Shown piece after piece: positions 15,951 through 25,169 of a DNA stretch of 38,757 nucleotides. The stretch covers positions 1 to 38,757 of the forward strand of contig JAJAYD010000124.1 in assembly GCA_026786345.1 (NCBI GenBank), given 5' to 3'. Position 1 is the first letter of the stretch, and each line of letters opens with the position of its first letter. Made by a program: the position numbers and the translations under genes. The notes beneath the pieces are model-generated. The model searched no databases, was not told the origin of the DNA, and saw only the letters and a program-made list of their open reading frames with translations. Origin of the DNA: Chitinophagaceae bacterium (lineage in GTDB: Bacteria > Bacteroidota > Bacteroidia > Chitinophagales > Chitinophagaceae).

Positions 15951-16976
15951 CTATTTGTCCTCTGTTTTTACCGGCTTAGCACCTGAACTCCTCAGGTTTG
16001 AAACCTTGTTTAATACATCGAACCAGAAAGGTGCGCCCATCATAATGGCAAGTACTGTAGCCGTCAATCCTATTATTTTTGCTATCAGTAGAAAAAAGAT
16101 ATTACTGCCCGGCTTGGGTATAAATTCCGCCTTGCTCCAACCCAATGGTATGCTTCCTTCTATAGATGCGCTTGCATTTTTTATGATCTCCATTCTTGCC
16201 TGTACGGCATCCTTAAATTGCTGTTCGGTTAAACGTGCAGTGTCGGGAACGGAGTTTGCCAACTCTGCCATTTGATTGTTTAAATTTTGAGCTGTCTCTT
16301 TTGAATAAGCCAGGTCAGCCATTTTAGAACGGGCTTCAGGGTTGTTGTACAAATATTTTGAAATGGCTATGCTGTCAGCATTCATGGCCAAAGTGGTAAT
16401 AATTGCTACCATTAATGTAAAAGGCCGCAGGTACTTAACCTTTAATGTGCCTGTTATTCTATCCATACTGGAGTCGAACCACTTTTCAAGTTTATCCCTG
16501 AATAAATCAATTTCACTCATGGTTTTTACACTAAGCGATTCATAGGTATTCTTTGCCTCATTTGCATAGGTTAATATCACCCGTTTTAATTCGTGGGATA
16601 AGCCGTTGCTCTTTTCAATCTTATCAATGATGGCATTAAGTGAAGTGGCGATACTTGCCGGATTATCCGGGTCATAGGTAATTTTTTCAAGCAGGGCCGA
16701 CACGAAATTTTTAGCATCAATATAGGCAGGAGATTTTCCTTTTTTTGATAACGCTGTTACCGAACAGTGGTCCATAATAGCCTGCCCCAGCGTAACCTCG
16801 CCACCTGTAGTTTTTATTGTTTTGTCAAAAATGTGCATCAGCCATTCCGTAAGTACTTCAGACCTTACTTTTAAGGCCGACATTATCATTTCTACGGCTG
16901 AACTACTAATAATGCTAAGTACAAAATAAACAAATAGGATACCTGCTACCAGGTCAAGAATAGGAAAACTACTCAT
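15951..16976 (-). CDS. Membrane protein with large cytoplasmic helical domain, unknown function
   Basis: The 341-residue protein has an N-terminal membrane helix (about 7-27) and a mostly alpha-helical charged domain (about 30-180). A second helix sits at about 185-205, followed by a Q/N/A-rich helical loop and one or two C-terminal hydrophobic segments (about 290-320). There are no catalytic motifs. The layout (one helix, coiled region, then paired helices) resembles a group of Bacteroidota membrane proteins of unknown role. Function is not assigned. Confidence 0.72.
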   Translation of the reverse strand: MSSFPILDLVAGILFVYFVLSIISSSAVEMIMSALKVRSEVLTEWLMHIFDKTIKTTGGEVTLGQAIMDHCSVTALSKKGKSPAYIDAKNFVSALLEKITYDPDNPASIATSLNAIIDKIEKSNGLSHELKRVILTYANEAKNTYESLSVKTMSEIDLFRDKLEKWFDSSMDRITGTLKVKYLRPFTLMVAIITTLAMNADSIAISKYLYNNPEARSKMADLAYSKETAQNLNNQMAELANSVPDTARLTEQQFKDAVQARMEIIKNASASIEGSIPLGWSKAEFIPKPGSNIFFLLIAKIIGLTATVLAIMMGAPFWFDVLNKVSNLRSSGAKPVKTEDK

Positions 16977-17104
16977 GTTGTAAAGTATTAAACAGTTAGG
17001 TGAAAAAAAGGTGCAGCTTTATACTACCACCTCAATGTTTACAAAGAATAACATTATTTATAACACCTGCAATAGCCACCACGTTTTATGAAGTAATATT
17101 TTAG

Positions 17105-17318
17105 TAGCTGTCTAAGCTTAAATTGAAACTTTGAATTTTGAAACTTAAAGGTGCCATACTTACTACAGATGAAGTGATTGCTTATGCTAACGGGCCGAAG
17201 AAGCCTGCCCGTAACGAGGTTGGTAAAAAACGATTTATTAATATGGTACGTTCGGGCGGGCTATGGAAAGCTGTTGTTGGTATTATAAAGCATCATTTTT
17301 TTTTAGAGTTTTTTAGCA
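17105..17318 (+). repeat. MITE-like element, family R, copy 2
   Basis: It begins AGCTGTCTAAGCTTAAATTG and shares with copies 1 and 3 the blocks GAAACTTTGAATTTTGAAAC, GGTGCCATACTTACTACAG, GATGAAGTGATTGC and GCTATGGAAAGCTG...GGTATTATAAAGCATCAT. The right end (TTTAGAG...TTAGC) is degraded. A 76-codon open frame runs through it but is not conserved among the copies, so I do not count it as a gene. It lies about 130 bp upstream of the META lipoprotein gene. Confidence 0.65.
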
Positions 17319-17449
17319 GGAAAATTCTCAATGCACGAAAAGATTTATCCATTCAGACAATGCGATGAAAAGGCGGTCATATGAACTCCACCATGTTTAC
17401 TTTCAATACGTTGGCATGATAATGTATAAAATATTTAAAAAGAAGGAAT

Positions 17450-18136
17450 ATGAAAAAGCTAGGATTTTTATCCCTGGTTGTTTTAATAAGTTGTGATTCG
17501 CCAAAAAATATTGTTGACTCTAACCACCCAACATCCCGCTACCGCTCTCCAGGGATGGCTGCACAAAAGGCAGATGATACTATTATTATAACGGGCGTTC
17601 AAAAAATACCGCTTTTGGGAAGAAGTGAAAACGGCATTCTGCAAGAAATTGAAGGGACCTGGCAATTGGTATCGATTAATGGAAACGACGTTGCAGACTT
17701 TGGTGGTTTTGATTCTTCTTTAATAAAAAGAACGAATGTTACGAGTGGTACCCTAACCAGAACGAAGGTGATTAATGGGGTTACAACTACTGAAACCATC
17801 ATTGAAAGACCTGCCAACGAGGGAAAAAAGATAACGCCTGCTCAAAGTGGCCATTACCATATTCCACAGAAGCCATACCTGAGCTTTTATGGTTCGAACG
17901 AAACCTTTTCCGGTTTTTCAGGATGCAATAAATTATCAGGCCGTTATAGAATTATCGGGCAGAAAAACATCAACCTGTCAAAGGCCGCCGCATCAACACG
18001 CATGGCTTGTATTGGCGATTACGACGAAAATCTATTCATCAACACTTTACACGAGGTCAATAGTTTTAAAATTGAAAAAGGGCAACTGCAATTTTTAAAA
18101 GGAAGTAAAGTGGTGCTGGTTTTTGACAAGAAATAA
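17450..18136 (+). CDS. META-domain lipoprotein (HslJ-like)
   Basis: The 228-residue protein has a lipoprotein signal (MKKLGFLSLVVLISC; lipobox LISC, lipidated Cys15), so it is anchored in the inner or outer membrane. A poorly conserved linker precedes a META/HslJ-like domain. Its opening IEGTWQLVSINGNDV (67-81) and the later FSGFSGCNKLSGRYRI and STRMACI segments with paired cysteines are diagnostic. A 60-residue Thr/Glu-rich insert separates the first strand from the rest. An unusually clear ribosome-binding site (AGAAGGAAT) precedes the ATG. META proteins are linked to envelope stress, but no specific role is shown here. Confidence 0.88.
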   Translation: MKKLGFLSLVVLISCDSPKNIVDSNHPTSRYRSPGMAAQKADDTIIITGVQKIPLLGRSENGILQEIEGTWQLVSINGNDVADFGGFDSSLIKRTNVTSGTLTRTKVINGVTTTETIIERPANEGKKITPAQSGHYHIPQKPYLSFYGSNETFSGFSGCNKLSGRYRIIGQKNINLSKAAASTRMACIGDYDENLFINTLHEVNSFKIEKGQLQFLKGSKVVLVFDKK

Positions 18137-18172
18137 TCACTTTTTGTTGAGCAGGTATTTTTTAAGATCAGC

Positions 18173-18775
18173 TCAATGTAGGTTATTGCTTTGATGTTTG
18201 ATTATGAAAGCAATCAATTCATCCTGTTGCAAACCTGCTCTAGAAATGGCATCATTTATTTCGTCGCGGCTAACATTAGCGGCAAAACTTTTCTCCTTTA
18301 AACGCTTTTTTACCCCTTTTACATCCATTGCTTCATAACCGTTTGGTCGCATAAGCGAGTAGGCATGTATAAGGCCGCTGAGTTCATCAAAGGCAAACAA
18401 CATCTTGTCCATTTTTGAAACAGGTTCTACACCAAAATGTGCCGGACCATGCGAGGCTATGGCATGCAAGACCTCAGGGTCTACCTGGCGCTTCTCCAGT
18501 TCTTCAATTATTTTTTTGCAATGTTGATCGGGCCATTGGTCCCAATCCGCATCGTGTAACAAACCGGCAAGCTGCCACCGCCATTGATCCTCCCCGCTCA
18601 GTTGCTCTACATTTTTTGCCCAACTGGCCATTAAATGGCCAACCTGTTTCATGTGTAGTTGTAATCTTTCATTCAATACCCAGGTTTGTAAAAGCTCCAT
18701 TGCTTCCTCTTTACTTATAACCTTTCCATGGTTTGCGGCATCTCCAAAATTTTGCCTGTCCAATAATAAATCCAT
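18173..18775 (-). CDS. HD-domain phosphohydrolase-like protein
   Basis: The 200-residue protein contains the HD metal-binding set: His41, His74-Asp75 (LAGLLHDADWD), His109 (ASHGPAHFG) and Asp130 (AFDELSG). This fits the HDIG/HD family of metal-dependent phosphohydrolases; the short length and single domain match the group acting on small nucleotides or of unknown substrate. Cytoplasmic. Its start is 24 bp after the end of the methyltransferase gene in the same direction, so they probably form a two-gene operon. Confidence 0.85.
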   Translation of the reverse strand: MDLLLDRQNFGDAANHGKVISKEEAMELLQTWVLNERLQLHMKQVGHLMASWAKNVEQLSGEDQWRWQLAGLLHDADWDQWPDQHCKKIIEELEKRQVDPEVLHAIASHGPAHFGVEPVSKMDKMLFAFDELSGLIHAYSLMRPNGYEAMDVKGVKKRLKEKSFAANVSRDEINDAISRAGLQQDELIAFIIKHQSNNLH

Positions 18776-18799
18776 ATTGCCTGTGTTGGGTTTTTTAAA

Positions 18800-19414
18800 T
18801 TATTTTTTTATGATGGTTTTATGTAGAAGCAACGTACTCATGCAACGCATATCGTCAACATTAACTGTTTTAAGTGGCTCCATAAAAGTAAAAGGAAACT
18901 GGTGAAGCAATTGTTTAAGTATGTCTCTTGTAAGTAAAAACCGCGAAGTACCATCGGGTAAAATGTAAACCCCGTTTTTTAATTTTTTTACAAGGTGCTC
19001 TATTCCAATATTTGATGTCATTCTAATGAACAAAGTGCCGTTTGGTTTAAGCACACGAAACATCTCACTCATGATATTGAAAAAATGCTGTGTTGATTCA
19101 GCAAAGTGCAAAACAGCACTTGAAATAATATGGTTAAAAAAATTATCACCAAAAGGCATTTGTTCAATATCGGCAACCTGTAGTCTTATCGGGGGCAAGT
19201 CAGCATAATCCATCTTTAATTCGGTAATATAAGTAACGTTGCTGTCGACGCCATAAATGCACAGTTGGTTCTTTAAAAACCAATGCATGTTTCTGCCAAT
19301 GCCGCATCCTGCATCTAAAATAGTTTCATGTTCTTTGTACCTGCCCTTTAATATCTGGTCGATCAGGTAAATATCCGTATCGCCAATAACGTTATTGATT
19401 AATGATGTATCCAT
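18800..19414 (-). CDS. Class I SAM-dependent methyltransferase
   Basis: The 204-residue protein has the Rossmann-type SAM site: motif I ETILDAGCGIGRNMHW (30-45), an acidic residue after strand 2 (YGVDSN) and a motif II/III region VADIEQMPFGDNFFNHIISS (Methyltransf_11 type). The C-terminal half is a short variable substrate region. Substrate is unknown. It is first gene of a probable operon with the HD protein. Confidence 0.88.
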   Translation of the reverse strand: MDTSLINNVIGDTDIYLIDQILKGRYKEHETILDAGCGIGRNMHWFLKNQLCIYGVDSNVTYITELKMDYADLPPIRLQVADIEQMPFGDNFFNHIISSAVLHFAESTQHFFNIMSEMFRVLKPNGTLFIRMTSNIGIEHLVKKLKNGVYILPDGTSRFLLTRDILKQLLHQFPFTFMEPLKTVNVDDMRCMSTLLLHKTIIKK

Positions 19415-19476
19415 GTAAAACTTTAAGAAATTTTTTTTGGAGATTAATTAAAGCAAGGGATTATGAAGGAATGACA

Positions 19477-20088
19477 CTAACATTTTTCATACTTCCAGTT
19501 GCGTGATTTTCCGTCCTGTAACCAGTGGATGGCTTCTGCTATGCGTTTGTTTCGGGTAGGCTCCGTTTTGGCATCGTTAATCCATTCAATGTATTCGCGT
19601 TTATGTGAAGGGGTGAATTTATTATAGTTCGCTTCTGCAATTTTTTGGTCGGCCAGGGTCTTGATAAATGATGGAGGTGGTTCAAGGGCTTCTTTCGTTT
19701 TTTCTTTTCTCGGCAGCTTTACGCCTTCATCGGTTAACTGTACAGCTTGTTTTATATAATCCACTACAATGTTGTCATTGCGTAAATCTGCAACTGACTT
19801 GATTTGTCCAAAGTTGTCCATGGGAGTTTTTTCTTCGGAAGTTAAAATGTTATGTGGATCCTTTATTACAGAGCCAAGCGAAAAGCCGAAGGAGCAATGT
19901 TGTTTAAAGGCGGCCATGTAACAAAGTATAGAACCTTTGTAGGTAGAGTTGGAAAAGCTCCATTTCATTGGTTCCTGTACAGCGGGACAACCCATAACCA
20001 CCAGCTTTCTCAAATGTTGCAAGATCGGCTTTGCAAAGTCTGCTGACTTTAAAATATACTCCTCAACTTTTGGATCTTTCTGATACAT
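19477..20088 (-). CDS. DUF1801 / YdeI-OmpD-associated family protein
   Basis: The 203-residue protein combines an N-terminal DUF1801 fold (about 10-110: LRKLVVMGCPAVQEPMKWS, then YKGSILCYMAAFKQHCSFGF) with a C-terminal YdeI-type helical motif (FTPSHKREYIEWINDAKTEP, then TRNKRIAEAIHWLQDG). This is the standard arrangement of the YdeI/OmpD-associated family, reported to be stress or bacteriocin related. Length is typical. No signal peptide. The molecular role is not established. Confidence 0.87.
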   Translation of the reverse strand: MYQKDPKVEEYILKSADFAKPILQHLRKLVVMGCPAVQEPMKWSFSNSTYKGSILCYMAAFKQHCSFGFSLGSVIKDPHNILTSEEKTPMDNFGQIKSVADLRNDNIVVDYIKQAVQLTDEGVKLPRKEKTKEALEPPPSFIKTLADQKIAEANYNKFTPSHKREYIEWINDAKTEPTRNKRIAEAIHWLQDGKSRNWKYEKC

Positions 20089-20258
20089 ATGATATCGTTA
20101 AACAGTACAAAATATGTAAATAAAGGTATTGACAATAGAATTGAAATGAAAGATTTGAAGGCCACGTTTTAAATGGAAAAATTGGGCATTAAACTTCATT
20201 AAATTATGCAATTGCTCCTGTTAGGATAACCGATCTCTGTATTTGTATTGAAGAAGGC

Positions 20259-20936
20259 TTACGCCTGCTTTACGTGGTTGTCAATAAAAGTATTTATAGC
20301 GTGGGCTGCTTCAACCGGATGCGTTAAAATAGAAAAGTGGTCGCCCGGTATTTGCACATAGGGTTCCTTCGGTGGTCTTACTATAAGATCGTCTTTTGAA
20401 TGAATGCGAAGATCTGGCTCAATGCTCTGTTTACTTTTAATGGGTGTTAACGCTACAGTCAGCTGGTTGATCACATTATTTTTATTTCCATTCTTCAGCA
20501 AATTAAAAATGTAATTTAACCAGGGCCCCGATGGCTTTTTGTTGTATTGTAACTTTAAAACCAGCCATCGTATAACGGGGTTAAAAAACAAATGATACTT
20601 AACTGCCCATTTAATCAGGTTGTGATTTGAAACCGGGACAATTACCCGGTCGTGACTAGTAAAAGAAGCCACCTGGATTATTTTGCAACCAGTTAATTGC
20701 TTAATGTACAAAGCAATCAACCCACCCATAGAATGACCAATCACAAGATCGTTAGGAGTTATATTGTAGCGACCTATTAACTCCGTTGCCATATCAATCG
20801 CATTGATCTTTCCACGCAGTGTGTCTCCATGTAAATGCCATGTATTCAATACCAGTTTCTCACCCTCAATTAAAGGCAAAACAGGATCAAATACTTTTTC
20901 ATCTTCTCCCAAACCGGGTATAAAAATTATTCGCAT
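20259..20936 (-). CDS. Alpha/beta hydrolase
   Basis: The 225-residue protein has the alpha/beta-hydrolase features: the oxyanion region FIPGLGEDE (5-13), the nucleophile elbow GHSMGG with Ser69, an acidic residue around Asp182-183 (SKDDLIV) and His200 (GDHFSIL). Length is short, without a large lid. There is no signal peptide. Substrate is unknown; small esters or amides are plausible. Divergent from the helicase gene. Confidence 0.88.
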   Translation of the reverse strand: MRIIFIPGLGEDEKVFDPVLPLIEGEKLVLNTWHLHGDTLRGKINAIDMATELIGRYNITPNDLVIGHSMGGLIALYIKQLTGCKIIQVASFTSHDRVIVPVSNHNLIKWAVKYHLFFNPVIRWLVLKLQYNKKPSGPWLNYIFNLLKNGNKNNVINQLTVALTPIKSKQSIEPDLRIHSKDDLIVRPPKEPYVQIPGDHFSILTHPVEAAHAINTFIDNHVKQA

Positions 20937-21062
20937 CGATTACTTTTTATGGCAGGTTACATCTTTAAATATGTGCCGCCCTGTATGCAAAATTATACAA
21001 AGGCAACGCAAGTGCACCTTCGCCGACTAAGTAGTTACCTTTGGCGCTTATCATTTTGCAAC

Positions 21063-22394
21063 ATGACTTTTGAAGAACTAAATCTTACCAAGCCCATATT
21101 AAATGCGCTAACCGACCTGGGTTTCACCAAACCTACCACAATACAGGAGAAGGTGTTTTCGGTTGTAATGTCGGGCGCAGATGTATGCGGCATAGCCCAA
21201 ACCGGCACCGGTAAAACCATAGCTTATTTGTTGCCTCTTTTGCGTCTATGGGAATTTAAAAAAGTCAAAGATCCACAGGTGTTGATCCTGGTGCCTACAA
21301 GGGAGTTGGTTGCCCAGGTGGTGGAAACCATCAATAAATTGTCGGCTTACACAAGTTTAGTGGTTAAGGGTGTTTATGGTGGAACCAATATGAACACACA
21401 GAAAGCAGAAGTAGAGCAGGGAATGGATGTTTTGGTAGCAACACCAGGTCGTTTATTCGATTTGGCAATGGCGGGTGCTTTTAAATTAAAGACGATAAAA
21501 AAATTGGTAGTTGACGAAGTGGACGAGATGCTTAATCTTGGGTTTAGACCGCAGCTAAAAAACATTTTGGAATTGTTGCCCGAGCGCAGGCAGAACCTGA
21601 TGTTCTCTGCCACCCTTACCGATGAGGTGGAACAACTGATAGATACTTATTTTAATGCCCCCGTTAAAATTGAAGCGGCGCCAGCAGGTACACCTGTCGA
21701 AGGCATCGTTCAAACCGGCTATCATGTGCCCAATTTTCATACAAAAATCAACTTACTCAGCTGGCTGTTAAGTACCGATGCATCTATGAGTAAGGTGCTT
21801 GTTTTTGTTGCCACCAAAAAACTGGCTGATGAAATATTTGAGATACTATCAGTAAAATTTCCCGGCGAAGCCGGTGTAATTCATAGCAACAAGGAACAGA
21901 ACTACCGCTTTAACGCAGTAAAGAATTTCGAAAATGGAGCTGTTCGTTTTTTAATTGCGACCGACCTGATTGCACGGGGCATAGACGTAGCCGAAGTGAG
22001 CCATGTTATTAATTTTGATGTGCCCGGCATACCCGAAAATTACATACATCGCATAGGCCGCACTGGCCGGGCCGACAAAAAGGGCATTGCTATTTCTTTA
22101 ATTACAGAAAAGGAAGAGGTGCCTTTAAACAGCATTGAAGCGCTAATGAAATTAAAGGTGGAAATAAAAGATTTGCCACCTACAGTTGAAGTTTCAACAG
22201 TACTTACTGACGATGAAATGCCTAAAACTTTTGTGAGGGAGGTAGAAGTTAAATTGCCTTCACGTGAAGATGTTGGCCCTTCTTTTCATGAAAAATCTGC
22301 TAAGAATCAAAAAGTAAATAAAAAAACGAGCAGGAGAGACCAGATGAAGAAGAAGTATGGCAAGCCAATTACCCGAAGGGGGAAACGGGGGTAA
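21063..22394 (+). CDS. DEAD-box ATP-dependent RNA helicase
   Basis: The 443-residue protein has all superfamily 2 motifs: Q-motif (FTKPTTIQEKVF, 21-32), motif I AQTGTGKT (45-52), PTRELVAQ (78-85), TPGR (127-130), motif II as DEVD (151-154) in place of DEAD, SATL, and HRIGRTGR. A basic C-terminal tail (KKYGKPITRRGKRG) likely binds RNA. It remodels RNA in ribosome assembly or mRNA turnover. The frame is open back to 20949, but the Met at 21063 (MTFEELNLTKP) is the usual family start. The DEVD variant is conservative at the catalytic Asp-Glu pair. Confidence 0.92.
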   Translation: MTFEELNLTKPILNALTDLGFTKPTTIQEKVFSVVMSGADVCGIAQTGTGKTIAYLLPLLRLWEFKKVKDPQVLILVPTRELVAQVVETINKLSAYTSLVVKGVYGGTNMNTQKAEVEQGMDVLVATPGRLFDLAMAGAFKLKTIKKLVVDEVDEMLNLGFRPQLKNILELLPERRQNLMFSATLTDEVEQLIDTYFNAPVKIEAAPAGTPVEGIVQTGYHVPNFHTKINLLSWLLSTDASMSKVLVFVATKKLADEIFEILSVKFPGEAGVIHSNKEQNYRFNAVKNFENGAVRFLIATDLIARGIDVAEVSHVINFDVPGIPENYIHRIGRTGRADKKGIAISLITEKEEVPLNSIEALMKLKVEIKDLPPTVEVSTVLTDDEMPKTFVREVEVKLPSREDVGPSFHEKSAKNQKVNKKTSRRDQMKKKYGKPITRRGKRG

Positions 22395-22454
22395 AAATGG
22401 TTGTTGAAAATTGTGCCTGCATAATTGTTACGGACAGAAAAGTTGATTAATCAT

Positions 22455-23660
22455 TCATTTCTTAGGCTGGTATTCATACACTACGTCAAAAGGAACTTTC
22501 TTTAGATGTGGGATTGATTGACCAAGCTTTAAATCCTGGCGCTGGGGAGTTGCTTCGCAAATTGAATATTCGTTGCCTTTGTAATGGATAGGATGACCTA
22601 CCGGCTTTGAAAATTGAACAGCAATAGTAATGTGCTCGGGGTAAGAAAGAACGATCATTGGCAGGTCGTATAGTTCCTTCACCAAATAAAAAAAGAAAGC
22701 AGCCCTGTCCTCGCAATCGCTGTTTTCGTAAAGCAAAGTTTGTTCAGGCGACAATCTTTTTTCCTTTCCAAACACTTTGGTGTCGGTCTCAAAAGCAAAG
22801 GCGTAGCGTGTAAAACGCATGAGGTAATCAACCCCATTTGCCTGGTTCATTCCTTTAATATTTTCTTTTAAAAGCGGAATAAGGGAGCCATAGGTTGTTT
22901 TACTAAGCGGGATGTTGAAATAGTAAGCGTAATCAACTACAGGATAGTTGGCGAAAATCTTTTTCACCTGGTCATTCACCAATATTTTAAAATGATAATC
23001 CTGCTGGCCATAATCGAATTGCAGCTCTTTAACCGCATAGTTTTCTGGTTTAAATTCGGGTAAGCGGGTTATTTTATAGGTAAAGGCTGATAAGGATGGT
23101 CCCTTTTCAATCTCCGCCTCCTTAAATATTTCCTTTTTAAAATCGATTTCTCCATAATCATGATAATTTAAACACACATACTGTTTGTTTTGCTTAATGT
23201 GATAAGGAACTTCAAACACTTCTTCGTCGGATTGCACATACAACAGCAATTTATCGTTGTAAAAACTTACGGTAGCATTATAGCCCGATTGTACCAGCAA
23301 AAACCATTTAAATAAAGTATACTTATGATAGTTGGCAGCCTTTGGGCTGATTGCCCCGGCAACAGTCCTGATTAGCTGGTAATACAACCAGTCGTCAAGC
23401 TGGTGTTCTTTCTTATAACTCAATAAATTTTGAGCAACGCCGGCATAACCAGCTTCTTTTAAACCCTCATAATAACTTTTGATGGATGCTTGAGATAACA
23501 TCACCTGATCGTTTACCGGAAAAGTTGCCGGAACTTGAATCTGAAGAGTATCTCCATAAAAATTTACGGGTATCCAACTTATTCTGTTTTCAGCACGAAC
23601 TGCATTTAAGAATAAACTGCTAAAAATTAAGAAAGTTGATATGGTGCGTTTTAAAATCAA
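22455..23660 (-). CDS. Secreted transglutaminase-like protein
   Basis: The 401-residue protein has a signal peptide (about 1-23, ending AVRA). The C-terminal third shows a transglutaminase-like cysteine fold: NSDCEDRAAFFFYLV with Cys316, PEHITIAV with His343, and CEATPQ where the third residue would be Glu369 in place of the usual Asp. The N-terminal two thirds are strand-rich and not assignable. A proteolytic or cross-linking role in the periplasm is possible. It converges on the helicase gene with no clear terminator between. Confidence 0.7.
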   Translation of the reverse strand: MILKRTISTFLIFSSLFLNAVRAENRISWIPVNFYGDTLQIQVPATFPVNDQVMLSQASIKSYYEGLKEAGYAGVAQNLLSYKKEHQLDDWLYYQLIRTVAGAISPKAANYHKYTLFKWFLLVQSGYNATVSFYNDKLLLYVQSDEEVFEVPYHIKQNKQYVCLNYHDYGEIDFKKEIFKEAEIEKGPSLSAFTYKITRLPEFKPENYAVKELQFDYGQQDYHFKILVNDQVKKIFANYPVVDYAYYFNIPLSKTTYGSLIPLLKENIKGMNQANGVDYLMRFTRYAFAFETDTKVFGKEKRLSPEQTLLYENSDCEDRAAFFFYLVKELYDLPMIVLSYPEHITIAVQFSKPVGHPIHYKGNEYSICEATPQRQDLKLGQSIPHLKKVPFDVVYEYQPKK

Positions 23661-24054
23661 TGATCCAGCTTGTTTATTAAATTTAAGAAAATTAACAATA
23701 AGATAATATTAAAAGAATTTAAGTGATTAAACGGGGTTGTGATGTTTTTAGTATCTGCTTAAAACCTATCATTTTTTAATACTATCTATCGGTGCAGTAT
23801 TTGGCTATAGCTGGAGAAAATTTCTTTGTTTGGAAAAGCTGGTTTGTTTAAACTTCTAAGGCCTACCCTGAATTGTATGCTGATTAAATACCGGGGCCTA
23901 AGTCAAAAGCTTTAAAGTATGTTTTTAATACTAATTCCAGTGCCTGAAACGTTTAGATTAATTAATGAGAAAAAATGGTTTTATATAATTTGGAAATTCT
24001 AAAATAAAACTCTCTTTTTGGGAAAATCTTAAACCCCCAAAACCTTTTTTATAA
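23661..24054. other. Intergenic region between divergent genes
   Basis: This 394-bp AT-rich spacer separates the divergent transglutaminase-like and TPR genes. I see no reading frame, tRNA or repeat in it. It must hold both promoters, but I could not place them with confidence. Confidence 0.4.
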
Positions 24055-25086
24055 ATGAAGCTCAAATACTTTTTGTCATTTATCGCGTGTCTTTTTTGTG
24101 TAAACTTCCTCTTTGCCAAAGCAGACAATTTGGACAGTGCTGCTTTTTATTTAAAAAAAGCGCAACAGTTCAGTAAAATTTCTAAGTTCATAGATGCTGA
24201 CAGAAGTTTTCAAAAAGCCATCAACTTCAATCCTTCCAATAAAGATCTCAACATTGCATATGGAGATTACCTATTGACCCAACGCAAATACTTTGTAGCA
24301 ATCGAGCAATATGGTAATGTTTTAGAAAGCAATATCAATCATCCTGTAGCCCTGCAAAAGTTAGCAGAAGTAAGTTTTTTGCTACGCAGATGGAACGATG
24401 TCGTTATGTATGGTAAAAAGCTGCTTCAGAATGATAATAAGGCCAGTGTAAAATACATATTAGGGAAGTCGTACTACGAACTTGAAAACTACGGTCAATC
24501 TAAAGTTCTGCTTACGGAGGCAGTTACTGAAAATCCGGAACAGGTAGAAGCTGTAACCCTCCTGGGGAAAGTGCTTGTTGAGTTGAATGATTACAAACAA
24601 GCGATTGCTGTTTATAACAAAACGCTGCAACTCGATCCAAATAACAAACAACTGATTTACGAGCTGGGCCTTTTATATTTCTCCATGAATAATGAACCGG
24701 AGGCAATTAGATATTTTGAGCTTGCAGCCGAAAAAGGATACAAAACTGACCTGGGTTATTACGAAAACCTTGGCCTGGCTTATTTAGGAACCAATATTGA
24801 AAAAGGGGTGGAGATATTGAATAAGGTTTTGGAAAATAAACCCGGCAACAGCGACATTTTATTCCAGGTTGCCCAGGCATATTTTAAAGTTGAGAAATTT
24901 CAACAAGCCGCAGATACCTATTATAAAGTATACGAAAACGACCCGGCTAACAGCCGTGCATTATTTATGACTGGTGTGGCCTACCAGAAGAAAGGAGATA
25001 AAAGCAAAGGCATAGCTTTTTGCGAGCAGGCGATAAGAATGGACCCTGAACTTGCCCAGTTAAAAACGGCGAAGTCAATTTTCTAA
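24055..25086 (+). CDS. Secreted TPR-repeat protein
   Basis: The 343-residue protein has a signal peptide (about 1-21, ending LFAK) followed by eight to nine tetratricopeptide repeats from residue 25 to the C-terminus. Clear units are AAFYLKKAQQFSKIS, AIEQYGNVLESNINHP, AIAVYNKTLQLDPNNK and AADTYYKVYENDPANS. TPR solenoids bind protein partners; no catalytic domain is attached. It is likely periplasmic and may support envelope assembly. It ends just before a strong bidirectional terminator. Confidence 0.85.
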   Translation: MKLKYFLSFIACLFCVNFLFAKADNLDSAAFYLKKAQQFSKISKFIDADRSFQKAINFNPSNKDLNIAYGDYLLTQRKYFVAIEQYGNVLESNINHPVALQKLAEVSFLLRRWNDVVMYGKKLLQNDNKASVKYILGKSYYELENYGQSKVLLTEAVTENPEQVEAVTLLGKVLVELNDYKQAIAVYNKTLQLDPNNKQLIYELGLLYFSMNNEPEAIRYFELAAEKGYKTDLGYYENLGLAYLGTNIEKGVEILNKVLENKPGNSDILFQVAQAYFKVEKFQQAADTYYKVYENDPANSRALFMTGVAYQKKGDKSKGIAFCEQAIRMDPELAQLKTAKSIF

Positions 25087-25114
25087 TTAATTAATTACTT
25101 AAGCTATTATTAGA

Positions 25115-25152
25115 ACATGTAAAAAAGCGGCTGATGCCGCTTTTTTACATGT
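25115..25152. terminator. Strong bidirectional terminator
   Basis: The perfect inverted repeat ACATGTAAAAAAGCGGC / GCCGCTTTTTTACATGT has a 4-nt loop (TGAT). The internal A and T runs make it effective in both directions between the convergent TPR and hexosaminidase genes. Confidence 0.92.
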
Positions 25153-25169
25153 GTGATTTCCCATTCGGG

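Noticed and set aside
17138..17368. 76-codon open frame inside R copy 2
   Set aside because: It starts with TTG, lies within a repeat and is not open in the other copies, so it reflects repeat sequence rather than a gene.
21063..22394. Loss of helicase activity due to DEVD in motif II
   Set aside because: The Asp-Glu pair that binds Mg-ATP is kept; Ala to Val at the third position is a tolerated variant, and all other motifs are intact.
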